A stretch of 64,000 bases of DNA, taken from positions 347,738,302-347,802,301 of the forward strand of contig NC_090319.1 of assembly GCF_040869045.1 (NCBI RefSeq), written 5' to 3'. Below the pieces are notes generated by a model. That model did no database searches. It was not told the origin of the DNA and saw nothing but the letters and a program-made list of their open reading frames with translations. Both the position numbers and the translations under genes were made by a program. Shown in pieces: positions 58,898-64,000 of this stretch. Numbering within the stretch: the first letter of the stretch is position 1; the number at the start of each line of letters is the position of its first letter. Source of the DNA: Eurosta solidaginis (lineage: Eukaryota; Arthropoda; Insecta; Diptera; Tephritidae).

Positions 58898-59398
58898 TGG
58901 GTTGGTGTCGAAATTCTGTATGTACAAAATTCTAAAAACAAAATTCTGCTTTTTAAAATTCTGCTTTCAAAATTCTGTATTACAAAATTCTGTATTAAAA
59001 TATAATGTTAACAATGTTAAAAAGGCCATGTAATTATTTTGAAAAAGTGCGCCATCCACAGTAATTCTGCGTAGAACACCTTTCTGCATAGGCGGCCTTC
59101 GGCCGCGCCTATAAAAAATAACCCTGGACTACGCCATGCCAAGTCCGGGTGTGTGGTATAACCATGGCTACTGCCATGGTGATGTCCTTCTGCGTAGTAT
59201 ACCCTGCGTAGGCGGCCTTCGGCCGGACTTTCAAAAAATAACCCTTAGCCGATCCAACACCGGCTACGCCATGCCATGATTCCGGAATTTTTACTTCCAG
59301 AATTAAACATGCAGAATTTTGTTCAAGCAGAATTTTTTTGCAATTTAAAGAATTTTGTCACCCAGAATTTTGTAATACAGAATAATGACACGCTCCCA
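58898..59398. mobile_element. 500-bp TIR element with motif arrays and GC-rich hairpin core
   Basis: Ends TGGGTTGGTGTC and GACACGCTCCCA are inverted; over about 36 bases the arms agree at 29 or so. Each arm continues as an array of ACAAAATTCTG (left, 58925-58995) or CAGAATTTTGT (right, 59290-59385). The core (59067-59278) is GC-rich and has two units with TAGGCGGCCTTCGGCCG, then AAAAAATAACCCT and CTACGCCATGCCA. Between them sits a perfect hairpin, ACCATGGC-TACT-GCCATGGT (59161-59180). A 7-8 bp duplication flanks it. No coding frame. TSD length would suit hAT, P, Merlin or Mutator-like transposases; none is assignable. Confidence 0.85.
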
Positions 59399-59405
59399 GC
59401 TTTTA
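59399..59405 (+). repeat. Right target-site duplication (GCTTTTA)
   Basis: Exact copy of 58891-58897. Confidence 0.85.
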
Positions 59406-61029
59406 TTTCTCAACTCAATTGGAAAAAAGGCCATATGACCTTAATTCGTATAGTTTAGTTGCACCCCTACTCTTTTCGCTACATTAGTTTGACCGATACG
59501 GTTGAATAATTTGAAACCGAAGTTACCAGGCACCTATAAATCAAATTGAATCAGTCCACAGCCAGTTCCCTCTATAATATGGTCCCTTATAGTAGTCTTC
59601 TAAAACTTATCAATTGTCCCACATTTGCCACTAGTAGAGAAATGCTAGGAATTAGTTTTATTATCAAATTACAACACGGTTTGGTTTCTGGCCTATTTCT
59701 CCTGAGCGTAGTGCACTTTAATAAACCTCTTATTAAATTTTTTAATTTATATTTTTTTAATTTATAATTAAATTTAAATTGCTCAATAATTAATTTTAGT
59801 ATTTTCCCTTACTTCGTAGACATAATTACAGCACACGTGTTTGAGCAGATGCGCAACTGTCCGCCTGCAGCAAACAATTAGATGAAAGCGCGTGCCACAG
59901 TTAGCCTATCTAATCACGTATTTTGCAGGTTGTCTTTCATCAGGCATATATGTCGCACACTTAAATTGAAAGGCAGTTAACTCAAAAGTCTGAAATTTTG
60001 AAGCTATGATTATCATCGCGTTTCCCAGTACAATAGCAACCAAACTGCATACTTGTTTTATTTATACCTCCATTAATCAGCGAGAAAGGGCTTTGTAGAA
60101 AATAAAAAGTGCATTCGCGCACATTCACATTTTCTGAACATTACGATTTTTTGAGTTGATCACTGCTTTGATCTAGGTGTGCGATATCTACACGTGTGAT
60201 TACATGCAATGAACGCCTAACACCTATTCTTTTAAATGGGACTTAGGCGATTTTTGCTTATGGCCATCGATATGTAGGTATAACATGCAATAATGATGAC
60301 GATCTCGTATATCTTGCGTGATTACCAACGTGTTACATAGAGATATTTAAAATCATTTGATAAGTAATCAGTAAAAATTATGAAATCATAAGTGCTAATT
60401 TTTCTTCCAAAAACTTGTGTCATACAGTTTCGTAGCTCGACTTACAACGGCGATGTTTTATACTATCTTCTCAAGGCGGCTTATGATTGATTGGTAGTGG
60501 GCCTTTCTTGTTGTTCACATGTTGCGTAAGAGATTACACGTTTAAAAGATAACAACACGCAAGCCAACAACAAAACTATTTTCCTTTGTTATGCGCAAAA
60601 TAATTAAATTATTTTATTATATTTTATTTGTTTAAAGTGTTAGTCTGAGTGGTGGGTTAAATATTTGTTTCGTACGGATCTCAAATTTATCAGGTTGCTA
60701 CAAAGCGGTCAACCTCCAGATTTCGCTAAGGAGAATCCAAAAGATTAAGTCAAATCACCACTGTCCCGACATGGGATCAAATGTTTAGCGTCTTTACCAC
60801 TAGGGTGAGAAAATCTCGAAGACGACTGCCTTCAAGACTAATCTGCGTTGATGTGTGAACATCTTTGCTCATGATATGGAAGAATCCTGAATGTAAGCGT
60901 AAGTTGTAAAGTGTAATCGTGAGTGTAAGCATAACCTTTTCAAGTGGTATGCTATGCTGTAATAAAGAACGTAAGTGTAATCACTACACTCTAGCGTAAT
61001 GTGTGTAACATATCTGTCGCAGAGTTGAT
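59406..61029. other. Spacer
   Basis: No gene recognised. Around 60880-60980 a cryptic GTAAGTGTAA/GTGTAAGC repeat occurs. Confidence 0.5.
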
Positions 61030-62130
61030 ATGAGCGAAATTAGATAGCATATCAAGACAAGGCAGGGCAAGTAAAAGAGTGTAAATGAAAGGAAAGGAAA
61101 CCCGGACGGCATTTTGTCAATTTGTTGGCAGTTTATATCAAAAAGTTATCAAAATCGATTATCACTGTTATCGACGCCTCATCGGTTTGTTATGGAAGAC
61201 CCATATTAAAGCGTTAATATAAAATCGATAAAAAACCAATAAGAACCCGATGCCCCGGCAATAAGCCGATATCAAGGCAAGGGAAGGAACAGAAAATAAA
61301 GGAAAAAGAGCCGCCGTTTTGTCATTTTATTATCAGAACTTTAAAATCTACATCAAATAGTTATCGATATGTTATCAAAAATTTATGAATTTGTTCTATA
61401 AAAATATCTTATTTGGTGTCAAAAGCTTCTGAATATGTTATCGAAAAGCTATCGTTTATTTATCGATTTGTAATCGGAGTACTGCCAGTTTGTTATCGAT
61501 TTATTACCGGAAAGTTATCGATTTGGCTACAGAAGAATTTTGATTTAATATCGGATCGACTATCGCTGCTATCGACGCCTTATCGGTTTGTTAAGAAAGA
61601 CCCATAATACAACTTTAATATCAAATCGATAAAAAACCAATAAGAACCCGATGACCCTGTGATAAGAAGGCAATATAAAGACAGGCAAGGAAAAGAAACC
61701 CGGACGGCGTTTCGTCAATTTATTATCGAATCGTTAACAGTTTACATCAAAAATGTCTCGATATGTTATCAAAAAGTTATGGATTTGCTATAGAAAAAAT
61801 ATCTCATTCGGTATAAAAAACTTACCGATTTTTTATCATAAAGCTATGATATCGAAAACTAATCGATTATCTATGGATTTGTAATAGGAGACATGCCAAA
61901 TTATTATCGATTTAGTATAGTAAAGTTAACGATTTTTCTCAAGAAAATTTTTTATTTGATATAGAAAAGTTAACGATTTCCTATCGCTTTGTTACGACTG
62001 TTATCGGAGTATTATCGATTATCGATGTTATCGACACCTTATCGGTTTTATATGAATGATACGCTTCTAAAACTTAAATGAAAAATCGATCGACGCGACG
62101 ATAATAAGTCGATAACAAACCAGTAAATGC
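61030..62130. repeat. Tandem units of about 400-460 bp rich in TTATCGA
   Basis: Three units in line. AAACCCGGACGGC or its variant occurs at 61100, 61305 and 61695; ATCGATAAAAAACCAATAAG at about 61222 and 61627, with a decayed form near 62080. In each, a head of GTTATCGATTTG micro-repeats precedes TATCGACGCCTTATCGG and the tail. The first unit has lost most of its head. The same word family forms 8020-8430. The frame at 61413 is chance. Confidence 0.75.
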
Positions 62131-64000
62131 ACTACAGTATTTCGCGAACTTGCCGTTTACTGGAAGGAAGTCGAGAAAACTCCACTCAAAAAGACCGAAA
62201 CTATTTTTTTCTGGTAAAGTAAAGTTCGTAGTGGTATAATGCTAACCTCTATGTGAGCTCTTGTTAGCTAAAAAACATTATTTTTTCTAGACTTATACTT
62301 GTTTGTTCACACTTCGAACTTCACAAATACCTGGTACTCACGCCATTTTATGTGATGTAAACGGCTTGCTTGGAAAAGGAAAGACGAAGACAAAAGCCGT
62401 GAGTTGACAAAAGGAAATATTGACTGGTGACACCAATTTCGAAGCTGTTTCATGCAGACACAATCACAAGACCTTGGAGACAGGTTTAAAAAAAAATTGT
62501 TTATGTGTAAATAGCGAAGGGGACGATTAAATTGATATTCAATTATTTTAAGACGAAAAATGTGTTCATTCCAATGTAATTTTTTTTCGTTACACTGAAA
62601 CTGCTGTTAGGGCTCAATATGATCTATTTAGAAATTGCTGTCCCGATTGTAGACAGTAAGGGCTTGTTGCATGACGGTTAAACTTCAGACTTCGATAAGG
62701 GGACGCCAATGAATTATTTATCACAACTCAACCTTCACGATTAAAAATCTCACAATGAGTTGAGATTCGTTAAGTTCGTAGCGGCTGAAAAAAATTGTTC
62801 ACGGAATATACTGATGGCATTCTCACTTACCTGAAGGACTTGCTCTAAGAACAACTTCGAGCTAATGACACATTTTAGAGGTGCTTGATTTAGCCCCAGA
62901 AGGGACAACTGGCCCGATGAGGAATATCCAAGAACGCTGCCTATGATCGCAGTAGGAAGATGCGAAGAAGAAATATGGGCTGTTTTTTTGAGGGCGAAAG
63001 GCGTCAGTTAGCGGATCTGTAGCTGCTGACTGGTGAGGCGGTTGAGGGCAATTTCCAATATGGGAGCAGTTTGATGCAATCGCATTAATGAAACCTCGGG
63101 TGCAGAGCATCTTTCGTTATACAAAAAGTGCTTTGCGGTTTAAAAGAAATAAAAAAACGTTATACCCGTTGAGCTATTCGAGGTCGAAGAGTTGGTAGTT
63201 GCACCAAAATATGATTGAATGAGAGCAGGCCTTCAGACTGGATACCGCAATAAGAGCCAACTTTTGCGATAGCAATCTACTTAAGATGTCATGCCCGTAA
63301 TACTGCTGCTTCGGGTCTTGTAAGTCAAATACTTTTTCATTTTGAAATTAACTTTTTACAGCGCAAAAATGTCTGAATATGAGAGCCCTGCTTAGCTCAA
63401 AGCTTGCTGCCTCTCAAAAAATCAATCAGATTATAGTTCAGTTAGATTTATGAAAGAAAGCGAGTCAGTTCAATCAGCTATTGGCAATCATCTTTTTAGT
63501 GTATTTCTTCCATTAATGCATTGTAGGAAACCCTAAACTGCCCTAACATCTAGATTTTGTTCAAAACTAGTACAAACCTATAGGTCTAAACTCTTCAGCG
63601 TAAAATGGTAGCCAAAATATTTAAATTAAGTTAGCTATCTTTTGATTTGCTTATTATTATTTCTCTATTAGCTTTGCGAATTTGTCCTATTAAATATTTC
63701 AGTTTTGTATTAGCTCATAGCATTTGAGGCTCTGTTTATTTATGCCTTCACTTTTTAATACTATTTTGAATGAACAGACTAAGCTGCATTAGCATAGGCA
63801 AACCTGTTTCATAAGACCAAATATCATCAAACATTACTAAATTATCAACGCTACGAGAGATTCACATTTGCCTGACTACTCATCAATGGTCAAAGCAGTT
63901 TTCTGAAACCCAACAGCAGCAACATTTGTGCGCGGACAACGAAAGTGAAACCAACGTGATTACGGAGCGCTGATCTTTGTTTGGAAGTTCATACAACAAG
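62131..64000. other. Spacer to the end of the window
   Basis: No gene, RNA or repeat family that I can name. The minus-strand frame at 62862-63110 lacks domains. Confidence 0.5.

Overview
The window is nuclear DNA of an insect, most probably a higher (schizophoran) fly and perhaps a tephritid fruit fly. It is AT-rich and dense in degenerate LINEs, a tRNA-derived SINE, a Ty3-type LTR retrotransposon and long non-coding dispersed repeats. Nothing looks bacterial: no operons, no ribosome binding sites. Species assignment is inference. I found no intact host gene, rRNA gene or tRNA gene, so this is an intergenic or intronic transposon-rich block.

Layout. 1-11 kb: two large copies (A, B) of one non-coding family with matching subterminal inverted repeats, a 3' hairpin and, in A, a satellite array with a period of about 128 bp; between them a foldback MITE, a dead Jockey-like LINE and a TTATCGA-rich foldback tract. 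11-27 kb: AT-rich spacer, a G-poor CCACTC tract, a possible solo LTR, a 1.5 kb TIR element, LINE relics, a SINE with perfect 14-bp target-site duplications, a second SINE, a 0.9 kb TIR element and more LINE relics. 27.8-33.5 kb: copy C in inverse orientation, then two abutting RNase-H-type LINE 3' parts and SINE pieces. 34-37 kb: Jockey and LINE relics and a 346-bp MITE with 42-bp perfect TIRs. 37.5-42.7 kb: a young but defective LTR retrotransposon. 43-49 kb: a foldback element, copies D and E of the large family, and a LINE relic. 49-64 kb: mostly spacer, with nested inverted and direct repeats at 55.2-57.2 kb, a 500-bp element with target-site duplications and hairpin-rich GC islands at 58.9-59.4 kb, and a tandem TTATCGA tract at 61-62.1 kb.

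The most informative object is the LTR element. Its two 235-bp LTRs differ at a single base, so it inserted recently. Yet the gag zinc-knuckle and protease active-site region is missing, gag and pol are out of frame, three in-frame TAA codons cut the integrase, and its leader carries a fragment resembling host COG6 (a Golgi tethering subunit). It reads as a gene-capturing, non-autonomous element moved by a relative.

The large family A-E combines subterminal inverted repeats, a hairpin near one end, T-rich insertion sites and a central tandem array. That is the architecture of Helentron/DINE-1-like non-autonomous rolling-circle elements, and it offers a route by which a transposon seeds satellite DNA here.
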